Source: Chitinophaga silvatica | Lineage (GTDB): Bacteria; Bacteroidota; Bacteroidia; Chitinophagales; Chitinophagaceae | Length of the DNA stretch: 64,000 nucleotides | Reading direction: 5' to 3' | Assembly: GCF_003419895.1 (NCBI RefSeq) | Contig: NZ_QPMM01000004.1 | Span: forward strand, 124,001 to 188,000 | Shown: positions 45,318 to 54,346 of the stretch, piece after piece | Numbering within the stretch: the stretch's first letter is position 1 | Layout: each line of letters starts with the position of its first letter | Made by a program: the position numbers and the translations under genes | Notes under the pieces: model-generated | What the model was told of the DNA's origin: nothing | What the model saw: only the letters and a program-made list of their open reading frames with translations | The model's database searches: none

Positions 45318-45668
45318 CTATTCGGCCTCTGGTTCTTTCTTCTTCCGCCTGCGTTTAGTTACTTTATTAAAAAGATTTATCCCTAGCTGAACGCCAATAA
45401 ATTCCAATGCTGTCATCAACGCCCCGGTAGCAAAATTCTTGACACTGCCGCTTTTCCACGCAAGCTTAGCCACATTCATGGCTACGCTCATGGCACCGCC
45501 TTGTCTGGTACTACTGGGGATGACAGCATTTATTGCCATTTTCTTGTAGTTATCTTTGAAATAATCAACCCGGGTACCTAACTCCCGTTCAAGTTTTCTG
45601 GACCGCTTTTTTAATCTTGCAATCTCCAGATCAAGGACTTCAAAACTGTTGACTTTTACTTTACCCAT
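45318..45668 (-). CDS. Hypothetical protein, last gene of YtxH/holin-like operon
   Basis: 116 residues from MGKVKVNSFEVLDLEIAR; a longer start would overlap the upstream gene. Helical, basic, with a hydrophobic stretch around GALMTALEFIGVQLGINLF and a Lys/Arg-rich end. No family recognised. It ends 1 bp beyond the converging M56 gene stop. Position after a YtxH and a holin-like gene suggests an envelope stress role. Confidence 0.65.
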   Translation of the reverse strand: MGKVKVNSFEVLDLEIARLKKRSRKLERELGTRVDYFKDNYKKMAINAVIPSSTRQGGAMSVAMNVAKLAWKSGSVKNFATGALMTALEFIGVQLGINLFNKVTKRRRKKKEPEAE

Positions 45669-45690
45669 AAAGTGTAAACTTTGATCATCG

Positions 45691-46158
45691 TTATCCTTTA
45701 GTTGTGGTTTCAGTAGCTTCATCATCCGGCACATAAGCATGCGCCGTTTCTTCTCCCATTACTGGCCTTGGGCCAGCTTCTTCTTCGTCTTCATCCTCTT
45801 CAGGCTCGTTGATCTCATCTAGTAGTTCGGATAGCAATAGCTTTCCCAAAGGTCTCTGAATCAGCGGTTTTCTAAATATCATTATCACTAAAAACAACAA
45901 TATAAATAAACCCGCTGCGCAACTAAAGCCAATAGTATAGCTATTCGTCATTTCGCCAATCCAAAAACCGAATACCATTCCGAGAAATACGACAACAAAA
46001 AAGAACAACAGGAAAGCCATCGTCAATGAGAAAAATAATCCCAATGCTTTCGATAGCTTTCCTGCTGCCTGGAGTTTAATAAGGTCTAATCTGGTTTCCA
46101 GATACTCCTTAGCTACTTTTCCTGTTTGATTAAAATAGTTGCTGAAATTATCTTCCAT
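45691..46158 (-). CDS. Phage-holin-like (YqjE/holin 3) membrane protein
   Basis: 155 residues from MEDNFSNYFNQTGKVAKEYLETRLDLIK. Two membrane segments (about 44-70 and 77-100), then a long acidic tail (EEDEDEEEAGPRP). The N-terminal amphipathic helix plus paired spans match the YqjE family, which in E. coli sits with YqjD and ElaB in a stress-induced set. Middle gene of a three-gene operon with YtxH upstream. Confidence 0.8.
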   Translation of the reverse strand: MEDNFSNYFNQTGKVAKEYLETRLDLIKLQAAGKLSKALGLFFSLTMAFLLFFFVVVFLGMVFGFWIGEMTNSYTIGFSCAAGLFILLFLVIMIFRKPLIQRPLGKLLLSELLDEINEPEEDEDEEEAGPRPVMGEETAHAYVPDDEATETTTKG

Positions 46159-46183
46159 GCAGTAGAATTTATTCAAATAGTAG

Positions 46184-46378
46184 TTATGCTAATTCGTTCT
46201 CCAATTCATCCTGAAATTGATCCTTTTTCTTTCTCCATTTTTCTTTCAGACGATCCGATTGATCTTTCAATTTACCAATCAACTCATCTTTCTTGTCTGA
46301 ATTCAGAAAATATCCTACTGCTACTCCAACTGCAGCACCTACAATAAATGAAACCACGGCTTTTGAACTGTTACTCAT
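46184..46378 (-). CDS. YtxH-like protein
   Basis: 64 residues from MSNSSKAVVSFIVGAAVGV: one glycine-rich membrane span (about 8-27) and a charged coiled tail (KDELIGKLKDQSDRLKEKW), the YtxH pattern. The longer in-frame start at 46441 lies over promoter-like sequence and is not used. First gene of the operon with the holin-like and hypothetical genes. Confidence 0.82.
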   Translation of the reverse strand: MSNSSKAVVSFIVGAAVGVAVGYFLNSDKKDELIGKLKDQSDRLKEKWRKKKDQFQDELENELA

Positions 46379-46591
46379 GATTATTTTTTTTTGAGATGAA
46401 TAATTTGGTTTTTTGCAAAGTATATGAGGTTTCACAAACATTATTCCATAAATGAATATTTCCTGATTTTCTCATGTTAACCCTTGAAGAAAAGAACAAG
46501 CACTAACGAAATTTGTTTACTTTCAGGCTACTGGCTACATCTTTCAGATCGGTCTGCTTTTTGACAATTTATAGAACCCGATATTATTTCT

Positions 46592-47662
46592 ATGAGCTAT
46601 CTCGATAATGATCGTCTAAAACAAATAGGCTTTCTGTTACTAATCGTTTTTTTGACCATTCTCCTTTTCCTGGAGACTTATACCTATTTTCCCGGATTCC
46701 TTGGTGCTGTTACCTTTTATGTGATTTGCAGAAAATATATGTTTAGGCTCAACGAACAAAAAAAGTGGAATAAAAGCCTGGCCGCCAGTGTATTAATAAT
46801 TCTATCCTTCCTCATCATACTGCTGCCTGTAGGAATGTTAATCAATTTACTTACTTCCAGAATTGCTTATGCCGCCAATCATTCGGGCGACCTTATAAAT
46901 AGTCTGAAAGGCCTTAGCGCCCAACTGGATGAGTATCTTGGATTTAATTTCATCACTCCTGCCAGGCTACAGAATATTCAGGAAACCGTTACCTCTTTCG
47001 TACCCCGGTTTTTGGGAGCTACATTCAATACCCTCACCGCAATAGCAATTATGTACTTCATTTTATACTTTATGCTGGTGAATGGCCGGAAAATGGAATC
47101 TATCCTTTACGAATATATTCCCTTAAAGGATGAAAATGTGGACCGATTGGGTAAAGAGTTCAACACCCTGGTGATTGCCAACGCAGTAGGTATTCCATTA
47201 ATCGCTATTGTTCAGGGGGTAGTTGCACTTGTTGGCTACCTGATCTTTGGCGTTCCCCAACCTGTCTTCTGGTTTGTTGTTACCTGCTTTACCGCTATGT
47301 TACCAATAGTTGGTGCCGCAGCGGTTTATGTGCCCATGGGAGTATACTTGCTGGCTATTGGAAATACCTGGCAGGGTATCGCAATTTTAGTTTATGGTTT
47401 TGGAGTAGTAGGGATTTCTGATAATATTTCACGATTCCTGCTTGCAAAGAAAATTGCAGATGTACATCCCCTCATTACTATTATAGGCGTGATAATCGGG
47501 GTAAACCTATTTGGGTTTATCGGATTGATATTCGGCCCCCTCCTGATTTCGATGTATATTCTGCTTTTGGATATCTATAGTAATGAGTTTATAGTAAAAA
47601 GGCGGGAAAGTCCTAAAACTTATTACAAACGTAAAGACGAAGGGAATGATTATTTAAAATAA
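46592..47662 (+). CDS. AI-2E family transporter
   Basis: 356-residue membrane protein with seven to eight spans. Recognised by the family blocks LLPVGMLINLLTSRI, AIMYFILYFMLVNGRKM and IIGVIIGVNLFGFIGLIFGPLL. Members export signals or ions; the AI-2 link is proven only for a few and does not settle the substrate. It overlaps the 3' end of nadD by 13 bp in convergent orientation. Single gene. Confidence 0.88.
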   Translation: MSYLDNDRLKQIGFLLLIVFLTILLFLETYTYFPGFLGAVTFYVICRKYMFRLNEQKKWNKSLAASVLIILSFLIILLPVGMLINLLTSRIAYAANHSGDLINSLKGLSAQLDEYLGFNFITPARLQNIQETVTSFVPRFLGATFNTLTAIAIMYFILYFMLVNGRKMESILYEYIPLKDENVDRLGKEFNTLVIANAVGIPLIAIVQGVVALVGYLIFGVPQPVFWFVVTCFTAMLPIVGAAAVYVPMGVYLLAIGNTWQGIAILVYGFGVVGISDNISRFLLAKKIADVHPLITIIGVIIGVNLFGFIGLIFGPLLISMYILLLDIYSNEFIVKRRESPKTYYKRKDEGNDYLK

Positions 47663-48219
47663 TTGTTCTCATGGATATAGGTAATTACCGAATCCGGCAC
47701 CATATATCTGACAGATTTTCCCTGCTTAATCCATTTTCGTATATCTGTTGCCGATATATCAAGCATAGGCGCATCCAGGATCTCTACTTTAGCACCATAT
47801 GTTTCGGTAATTTCATGTCCAGGCCTTTTATAAACATAGATAGGATAATGCCTTACAATATGTTCATAGTTTTTCCATCTCGAAAGATTCTGGAAGCTAT
47901 CACTGCCCATGATGATTGCAAATTCCTGAGTTGGAAACTTCTCACCAAGATATGCCAGGGTATCTACTGTATAAGATGGACGTGGTAAGGAAAACTCTAT
48001 ATTGCTCGCCCTTAGCCGGGGTTCGTCTTTAATTGCTAATTCTACCAAATGAAACCTGTCATGTTCATTCAATAATGCCGACTGAGGTTTCAACGGGTTA
48101 TGCGGTGATACAACCAACCACACTTTATCCAAATCTGTATTGTATGCAACGTAATTGGCAATGATCAGATGCCCAGTGTGTATAGGATTAAAAGATCCAA
48201 AATACAAGCCTATTCTCAT
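47650..48219 (-). CDS. nadD: Nicotinate-nucleotide adenylyltransferase
   Basis: Joins NaMN and ATP to give deamido-NAD. 189 residues with GLYFGSFNPIHTGHLIIANY (HxGH as HTGH), the substrate loop SPHNPLKP and the ISATDIRKWIKQGKSVRYMVPDSVITYI C-terminal signature. It is downstream of paaD by 81 bp and could share the transcript. Confidence 0.95.
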   Translation of the reverse strand: MRIGLYFGSFNPIHTGHLIIANYVAYNTDLDKVWLVVSPHNPLKPQSALLNEHDRFHLVELAIKDEPRLRASNIEFSLPRPSYTVDTLAYLGEKFPTQEFAIIMGSDSFQNLSRWKNYEHIVRHYPIYVYKRPGHEITETYGAKVEILDAPMLDISATDIRKWIKQGKSVRYMVPDSVITYIHENNYFK

Positions 48220-48300
48220 GTGTCGTCTTATAATTTGCCAATAGCGGCGCTAATAATGCGTGTAAAAATAGGTATTAATATGAGAAACAATACATTGAGC

Positions 48301-48795
48301 CTAATCCAAAGGCTTAAACTGCTCGAATACCTGCCCGCATTCCTTACAATAATGCAGGGCTCTGCAAAGAGTTGCCCCAAAAGGAGAACGAAGGTAAGTT
48401 TGCTTGCTGCCACAGTGCGGACAAGGAACTTCCTGGGCTATTAACATCAATGGATCGGCCGCCTGTTCCTTAGGCGGTGGGGCTATACCATAATTTTTTA
48501 GCTTCTCCTTGGCCGCTGCCGTCATCCGGCTGCTCGACCAGTTAACACTTTTATCAATTGTTACACTCACCGGAACCTCTAACCTCTCCTCCAGTGCGCG
48601 TTTAATATTTGTTTGAATATAATTCACTGCCGGGCATGCCGCAAAAGTGGGGATCATTTTTACCCGTACCTCATCTTCCAACACCTCCACATCGGTGATC
48701 ATCCCCAGATCCACAACACTTAATACGGGAATTTCGGGGTCCATCACCTCTTCCAGCATTTTATAAACCGCTTCTTTTGATGGTAATGTGATCAT
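48301..48795 (-). CDS. paaD: Phenylacetyl-CoA epoxidase subunit PaaD
   Basis: 164 residues from MITLPSKEAVYKMLEEVMDPE, an ATG 2 bp after the paaC stop; a TTG 9 bases upstream is less likely. The N-terminal domain resembles MIP18/SufT (DPEIPVLSVVDLGMI, FAACPAVNYIQ) and the C-terminus carries a four-Cys zinc-type motif (CPHC and CKEC). Needed for maturation of the epoxidase; exact role unknown in the family. Last of four paa genes. Confidence 0.92.
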   Translation of the reverse strand: MITLPSKEAVYKMLEEVMDPEIPVLSVVDLGMITDVEVLEDEVRVKMIPTFAACPAVNYIQTNIKRALEERLEVPVSVTIDKSVNWSSSRMTAAAKEKLKNYGIAPPPKEQAADPLMLIAQEVPCPHCGSKQTYLRSPFGATLCRALHYCKECGQVFEQFKPLD

Positions 48796-48797
48796 AG

Positions 48798-49559
48798 TTA
48801 CCAACTGGCCTCCGCATCCAGATTATAAACTTCTCCCATTTCTGTCAACAACGGCTGCAGGTAAATAGTATGATAACCTTTACGACCTCCGTAAACCGGT
48901 GTAACAGTTTTTAAATCAGGCAGCCTTAATGAAGCCTGTTCCAAGATTGGAGAAATACGTTCTATCCAGCGTTGAAATAATATTTGTTCACCCGGGTAGA
49001 TTTCATATGAAATTAAATCACTCTCCCATTTCTCTGAAGGCTCAAATATTCCTGCAGCTAAAGCGATAGTATTATCTAGTGCCTGTTGCATCCTTGCATG
49101 ACTTTCTTCATTGGCATTGCTTAGTTGCATTACCCAGGCATTGGCATGTAAAGTATGATATTTGAGCTCTCCTTTAATTTTAAAGGCTAGTGATTTTAAT
49201 GGTTCAAAAGCACTGGCAGCCAGACTTTCATATCTAACGGCTTCAGCATGATCAAATAAAAAATGACGCATCAGGCTAAAATCATATTCTCCATTCGGCA
49301 TTTCCACCAGATGAGAAGAACGAAAATCCTTTTCAGCTCTTAGAAATGCAAATCTATCAGGATCAACCCCATCCAGTTGTTCATGTAAGATCTGATATAG
49401 CGCAAGTGCATGTCCTATTTTATCCTGAGCCATGGATGAAAAAGCAATGTCTTCTTCCATAACAGGGCCCAGACCTGTCCATTCAGAATTTCGATGCCCC
49501 AGAATCAGCTCATCATCTGCCATTTTAATAATCAGATCTTTTATTGCTGTTGTATTCAT
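48798..49559 (-). CDS. paaC: Phenylacetyl-CoA epoxidase structural subunit PaaC
   Basis: 253 residues, ferritin-like helical fold without a full iron site. DELILGHRNSEWTGLGPVMEEDIAFSSMAQDKIGHA and GELKYHTLHANAWVMQL are the PaaC signature. Stabilises PaaA in the (alpha-beta-gamma) complex. Overlaps paaB by 4 bp (ATGA) and abuts paaD, so translation is coupled. Confidence 0.93.
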   Translation of the reverse strand: MNTTAIKDLIIKMADDELILGHRNSEWTGLGPVMEEDIAFSSMAQDKIGHALALYQILHEQLDGVDPDRFAFLRAEKDFRSSHLVEMPNGEYDFSLMRHFLFDHAEAVRYESLAASAFEPLKSLAFKIKGELKYHTLHANAWVMQLSNANEESHARMQQALDNTIALAAGIFEPSEKWESDLISYEIYPGEQILFQRWIERISPILEQASLRLPDLKTVTPVYGGRKGYHTIYLQPLLTEMGEVYNLDAEASW

Positions 49560-49927
49560 TTTTTTGATTGTTTGTATTTATTGATTTTCTCCATCACTTT
49601 AAATCCGCTGGCATCGCGATAATTTTTATCAGCATTATTAGCAAACATATCTTCATCTTCAACATCAAATGCCAAAATATCAGCGCTTTTCACAACCCAT
49701 AGATTAACGCATTTTTTACGGCGGGCAAATTGCTCTTTGGCAAAGATCAATGCCAGTTCCTGATTGGGGGCATGCACACATCCTACATGCTCATGGTGTG
49801 CCCCTCTTTTCTCCTGATGAAAAACTTCATAAATATTCCAGTTCTCTCCTTCCTCTACTCTAATCGCCTCTCCTGCTACTCCCAGCTTTAATCTGTTGAC
49901 ACGGGGGTCTAAAGAATCGTTTGACAT
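49556..49927 (-). CDS. paaB: Phenylacetyl-CoA epoxidase subunit PaaB
   Basis: 123 residues. HQEKRGAHHEHVGCVHAPNQELALIFAKEQFARRKKCVNLWVV is the PaaB core. Small structural and assembly subunit; overlaps paaC by 4 bp and follows paaA by 28 bp. Confidence 0.93.
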   Translation of the reverse strand: MSNDSLDPRVNRLKLGVAGEAIRVEEGENWNIYEVFHQEKRGAHHEHVGCVHAPNQELALIFAKEQFARRKKCVNLWVVKSADILAFDVEDEDMFANNADKNYRDASGFKVMEKINKYKQSKK

Positions 49928-49955
49928 GAATTAGTAAAGAATTTATATTGATAAA

Positions 49956-50948
49956 CTAAGCAACGGGAAAACTCTTTTTATCGCTTGGCTGCATTAATGC
50001 CTTGCGTACCCATCTTCCATTTTCTTCAGCCCATTTACGGACTCTCAACCTTTCTTCATTACAAGGGCCTTCTCCATTAATAACTCTGAAGAATTCATCC
50101 CAGTCGGGATCTGTATATTCCCACTTTCCTGCTTCATTTTTTCTTAGTAAAGGATCCGGAAGAGAAAGACCTAATTCCCAGATTTTTGGTACATACATAT
50201 CAAGAAACTGGTTTCTCATATCATCATTGCTGGCCATTTTTACTTTCCACTGCATTAATTTCTCACTATGACTGGAAGTCTTATCTGGCGGGCCAAAGAA
50301 ATGCATTATTGGTTGCCACCAACGATTCAGTGCCTCCTGAACCATCGTTTTCTGAGCAGGTGTACCTGTCGCTAATTCAATAAAAGCATCATGCCCCTGT
50401 TTTAAGTGGAAACTTTCTTCGTAGCAGATTCTTTCCAATGCCCTGCAATACGGGCCGTACGATCCTTTAGCATTGGCCACCTGGTTTACAATCGCTGCTG
50501 CATCAATTAAAAAACCGATAACTGCCACGTCGGCCCAGGTTTCCGCAGGGTAATTAAAGACATTGGAATATTTGGATTTACCACTGAGCAGATCATTGAT
50601 CATTGCTTCTCTGGATTTACCCAGAGTTTCAGCGGCATTATATAATAATTGTCCATGCCCTATTTCATCCTGAACTTTAGCTATCAAAGCCAATTTTCGT
50701 TTGAAACCCGGCGCACGGGTAATCCATGTACCTTCCGGTAAAGCTCCTATAATTTCGGAGTGTGCATGTTGTTCTATTAATCTGATTAATTGTCGGCGAT
50801 ATTCAGATGGCATCCAGTCACCTGGTTCTATTTTTTCCCCTTTGGCAATTCTTGCTTCAAAGGCTGCCAGTTTATCTGGGTCTTCCGCCAATTGCTCAGC
50901 CAGTGGCCGCTTATTGGGCTCATCATATATATATCCTCCGCCGTACAT
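49956..50948 (-). CDS. paaA: Phenylacetyl-CoA epoxidase catalytic subunit PaaA
   Basis: 330 residues with the di-iron ligand sets [14 protein letters not shown] and DEIGHG in the first pair, and [10 protein letters not shown] in the second. It adds O2 to the aromatic ring of phenylacetyl-CoA giving the 1,2-epoxide, using electrons from a PaaE-type reductase. paaE is not next to it and no other paa gene (paaF-K, paaZ) is in the window. First gene of a four-gene block. Confidence 0.95.
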   Translation of the reverse strand: MYGGGYIYDEPNKRPLAEQLAEDPDKLAAFEARIAKGEKIEPGDWMPSEYRRQLIRLIEQHAHSEIIGALPEGTWITRAPGFKRKLALIAKVQDEIGHGQLLYNAAETLGKSREAMINDLLSGKSKYSNVFNYPAETWADVAVIGFLIDAAAIVNQVANAKGSYGPYCRALERICYEESFHLKQGHDAFIELATGTPAQKTMVQEALNRWWQPIMHFFGPPDKTSSHSEKLMQWKVKMASNDDMRNQFLDMYVPKIWELGLSLPDPLLRKNEAGKWEYTDPDWDEFFRVINGEGPCNEERLRVRKWAEENGRWVRKALMQPSDKKSFPVA

Positions 50949-51104
50949 ATGCGATTGTTTTGGTTACTCGTAAATTACGGAAAAAAGAGCGTTTACGATC
51001 ATTTTACTGCATATATACCCCGGTCAAATGTTATAGAATCGCAAAAATTTCATGCCCGGGAAAATCATAGCGTTACTTACCTTAATTTTATAGAGGTCAC
51101 TTCT

Positions 51105-51755
51105 TTGATGCTGTCAGCTATTGCCATACTATTATGTGGGTTGATTTTTCCATCTCACCCCCATCACCGTTCAGATTCACTCCAAAAACGGCGGCCGGCG
51201 GTGGTAATTCTGAATATCAATGACAAAACAGTTCCCGATTCTGCCTCCTCAGATACACTTTTTTATATAAGACCGTTAAAATGGACGGATTTTCACGGGA
51301 AACCTCCATCAACAAAGCAGAGTGCTGCTGTTTCCTATACCAGCTTTGCCTATGAAGGAAATAGCCGGATTGCTCACGATACCCTACTCATTACTCTGAA
51401 CATAGAAGTCTTTTTTGTTAAAAGTGCCTCCTGGGTGATGCCAGATTACATGAATTCCTATGCCCTGGCCCACGAACAACTACATTTTGATATTACAAAA
51501 CTCGTTGCCGAAAGATTTAAGCAAAAACTTCGTCAGACCCCATTAAACCGAGACGACTATGATAGTGTCATACAGTATCAATATTTAGAATCCTTCCGGG
51601 AAATGAATAAACTCCAATATCGGTTCGACGAGGAAAGTAACCATGGTTTAAACAGAACTGAACAACTGCGCTGGCGGGAAAGGGTTAATATCGGGTTACG
51701 AAATAACGGAGTTTTACCAGATGAATTGGGTATGGAAGGAAATTTCATCAGATAA
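51105..51755 (+). CDS. DUF922 family putative zinc protease, secreted
   Basis: 217 residues from MLSAIAILLCGLIFPSHPHH, which gives a clear signal peptide; the longer start at 50949 would add 52 residues over the paaA promoter region. The zinc motif is AHEQLHFDI (HExxH) followed by LVAERFKQKL, as in DUF922. A large family of unknown function in Bacteroidota. The start of paaA lies divergently about 160 bp upstream. Confidence 0.75.
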   Translation: MMLSAIAILLCGLIFPSHPHHRSDSLQKRRPAVVILNINDKTVPDSASSDTLFYIRPLKWTDFHGKPPSTKQSAAVSYTSFAYEGNSRIAHDTLLITLNIEVFFVKSASWVMPDYMNSYALAHEQLHFDITKLVAERFKQKLRQTPLNRDDYDSVIQYQYLESFREMNKLQYRFDEESNHGLNRTEQLRWRERVNIGLRNNGVLPDELGMEGNFIR

Positions 51756-51815
51756 CCAATATTCAATTATTCATCGTCGTTATTACTATATTACATCTAC
51801 TTTTAAATTGGGAAC

Positions 51816-53255
51816 ATGCAAAGAAATCGACACTTCAAAACTTTATTGGGTGGCCTTTTAATATTATCTGCTCTTTTTAGCTGTAAAAAGAAAGAAAGTA
51901 GCATTGATACCCCTCCACCAACAAACGGGAACTCAGGGGCCGTAACAACCAACGACAGCATTTTCTTTGTCACAAAGGATATCTATTTATGGACCAATGT
52001 ACTCCCCGATTCGGCTACATTTAAGCCCAATAGTTTCTCCAGCACCCGTAAAATGTTTGATTCATTAATAACCTATGAATCGCTCGACCGCTATAGCTTC
52101 TTAGATGATGGAACTACTTCAAGAGCCCTGCAGGAAGGAATAGTAGGAGATAAAGGATTTGAGGTAGGATACCAAACTGATACTACTTTGTTTGTCGTAT
52201 ATGTATATCCGGGGTCGCCAGCCGACAAAGCCGGTATCAAAAGAGGATGGCAACTTCTAAGCGCTAACGGATTCACTAAATTCAATTATTACGATAATGG
52301 TGCAACTGATGATGCTCTAAATGAAGCTTTTTCCACTGGCAGCGGTAATTTTCAGTTTAAAAAACCAGATGGAACAACTCAACAAAACACCATTGCTTCC
52401 ACCACCTACCAGCTGAATCCTATCTTGTACTCCAAACTGTTTGACCTGAGCGGAGTGAAGGTTGGATACCTGGTATTTAACAATTTCGTTGCCCTGGCAG
52501 ATGTACAAACGAAGCTCGACTCAATTTTCAATGCATTTGCTGCTGCCGGTGCTAAAAAACTGATCATAGATCTCAGATATAATGGTGGCGGACTTGTTGA
52601 AACCTCCGAGTATATCGCCAACCGATTGGTTCCTGCTGCCAAATCAAATACTGTGATGTATACGCAGTCATTCAACGACAACGTAAACAATAAAAAATTC
52701 AGCCGGATCTTCCAGAATATGAAGGCATTACCATACTATCCAACCTATAACTGGACAGATATTTTCTACAGCGAGGCTACTACTTATAAAACAGCTAAGT
52801 TCTCAAAAATCGGAAGCTGGGAATTAGACCAGGTAAACTTTCTAGTAAGCCATAGTACCGTGTCTGCAAGTGAATTATTATGCAATAACCTTAAACCGGC
52901 TATGAACATTAAACTGGTTGGAACTACTACTTATGGTAAACCAGTAGGTTTTATTAATATCACTTTTGGAAGCTATGATGTTTATGCCGTTTGCTTCCAA
53001 ACTAAAAATAGCCTGGGGCAGGGAGATTACTTTACCGGGCTAAAACCCGATATAACAGTTGGCGACGACTTCTCAAATGATTGGGGTTCGTTCAATGATC
53101 CTTTATTAAAACAGTCGTTGATCGATATGGGAGTACAGGCTTCTGTATTGGGCCGCTCGGCCAGAATAGCCTCTGGTAGAATATTAGCGACTACAACAGC
53201 CAACAGATTGCAGGCTACAAAATTCAAAGGAATGATACAATCCTTTAAACGATAA
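51816..53255 (+). CDS. S41 family peptidase (C-terminal processing protease) lipoprotein
   Basis: 479 residues. Lipobox LFSCKKKE, then an N-terminal helical region, a PDZ-like region (about 115-190, VYPGSPADKAGIKRGWQLL) and the S41 protease fold. The catalytic Ser is in HSTVSASELL and the Lys is in TTTYGKPVG. Likely periplasmic protein turnover. Follows the DUF922 gene by 60 bp and is ended by a strong hairpin. Confidence 0.9.
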   Translation: MQRNRHFKTLLGGLLILSALFSCKKKESSIDTPPPTNGNSGAVTTNDSIFFVTKDIYLWTNVLPDSATFKPNSFSSTRKMFDSLITYESLDRYSFLDDGTTSRALQEGIVGDKGFEVGYQTDTTLFVVYVYPGSPADKAGIKRGWQLLSANGFTKFNYYDNGATDDALNEAFSTGSGNFQFKKPDGTTQQNTIASTTYQLNPILYSKLFDLSGVKVGYLVFNNFVALADVQTKLDSIFNAFAAAGAKKLIIDLRYNGGGLVETSEYIANRLVPAAKSNTVMYTQSFNDNVNNKKFSRIFQNMKALPYYPTYNWTDIFYSEATTYKTAKFSKIGSWELDQVNFLVSHSTVSASELLCNNLKPAMNIKLVGTTTYGKPVGFINITFGSYDVYAVCFQTKNSLGQGDYFTGLKPDITVGDDFSNDWGSFNDPLLKQSLIDMGVQASVLGRSARIASGRILATTTANRLQATKFKGMIQSFKR

Positions 53256-53306
53256 AGCAGATCCTGAGAATTGCTTAAATAACTACCTGACTCTATCAGG
53301 TACTCA

Positions 53307-53352
53307 AATAAGACGAGGCCTTATCATATATCTGATAAGGCCTCGTCTTATT
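53307..53352. terminator. Perfect 20-bp terminator between S41 and M28 genes
   Basis: Arms 53307-53326 and 53333-53352 are perfectly complementary with a 6-base loop. A shorter hairpin ACCTGA/TCAGGT lies just before it (53285-53300). Serves both converging genes. Confidence 0.9.
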
Positions 53353-53371
53353 ATTTGAAAATTCTTCTTTT

Positions 53372-54307
53372 TTAATTCATGGTTTTGGCTCCACTAAACT
53401 TATTCTCCGAAAGTCCGCTATCTAAGGTTTTTACAGCATCAAGAATAGTTTGCACAGCATTATAATAAAATGATGGATTGATTGTATTGAATTCATCTGA
53501 AGCATGATGATAATCGGGATGGTCTTCTACCCCAAAATATAAGAATGGAATTTTCTGCTGAAAGAACTCATACTGATCGCTTTGATTAGTCCAGTCGTCG
53601 TGCCCCTGAGATGGATTATCGTGACCTGCAATAAGTTTAACACTGCTCCTGTCCGCCACTTGTGCAACATACTTTTTCAGATCAGGAAATTGATAGGTAC
53701 CACAAACATATAATTCATTCTTATCGTTATGGGCAATCATATCCATGTTGATATTCAGTCGCATTTGCTCTATTGGAACAGGTGGTGATTTAAGAAATGC
53801 TTTAGACCCTTCCAATCCAGCTTCTTCTGCATCCAGTGCAGCAAAGATCATTGTATATCGTGGTGGGTGCTGTTTGAAGTATTTAGCCAGTGCCAGTAAT
53901 CCTCCTATTCCGGAGGCATTATCGTCGGCACCATTATAAATAGAATCTTTTGATTCTCCATTATTTCTGATTCCCAGGTGATCGTAATGTGCAGTAATAA
54001 CAATAACAGAATTCAGTTGGCCTGGGATATAACCATAAATATTGGTTCCCATAATTCTGCGATCATCTTTCTGAAAGAAAAAAGGATACTCAAAAGTTCC
54101 ATTAAAGGGTTTGATTCCAATCTGCTTGAAGCGATCAATGATGTAGAATTGTGCCAAACGACTACCTTTTGTTCCGGTTTTACGCCCTTCGAACTGATCG
54201 GAAGACAATTTTTGTACATCCTTCATTAAGGCACTGGAGTCAATTGCTTTTTGAGAAAACGCCGGGCTACCCAACGCCATACAAAAGAAGAAACAATACC
54301 ACTTCAT
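53372..54307 (-). CDS. M28 family zinc aminopeptidase
   Basis: 311 residues with a signal peptide (about 1-19). Zinc ligands are visible in TAHYDHLG, GADDNASG and AEEAGLEGS, then MDMIAHND and the last His in the C-terminal DHPDYHHASDE. It trims peptides from the N-terminus in the periplasm. Single gene behind feoB, 40 bp apart on the same strand. Confidence 0.9.
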   Translation of the reverse strand: MKWYCFFFCMALGSPAFSQKAIDSSALMKDVQKLSSDQFEGRKTGTKGSRLAQFYIIDRFKQIGIKPFNGTFEYPFFFQKDDRRIMGTNIYGYIPGQLNSVIVITAHYDHLGIRNNGESKDSIYNGADDNASGIGGLLALAKYFKQHPPRYTMIFAALDAEEAGLEGSKAFLKSPPVPIEQMRLNINMDMIAHNDKNELYVCGTYQFPDLKKYVAQVADRSSVKLIAGHDNPSQGHDDWTNQSDQYEFFQQKIPFLYFGVEDHPDYHHASDEFNTINPSFYYNAVQTILDAVKTLDSGLSENKFSGAKTMN

Positions 54308-54346
54308 GATTTCTTGCAGATTTATTTGTAATAAATGTACAAGATA

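Noticed and set aside
45691..46158. Prophage remnant suggested by a second holin-like gene
   Set aside because: It belongs to a stress operon with YtxH; no lysis, portal or integrase genes are near. The GH25 lysozyme at 41632 is also a lone envelope gene.
50790..51104. Longer start of the DUF922 gene overlapping paaA
   Set aside because: The extra residues overlap the paaA coding region on the other strand and do not look like protein; the signal peptide starts at 51105.
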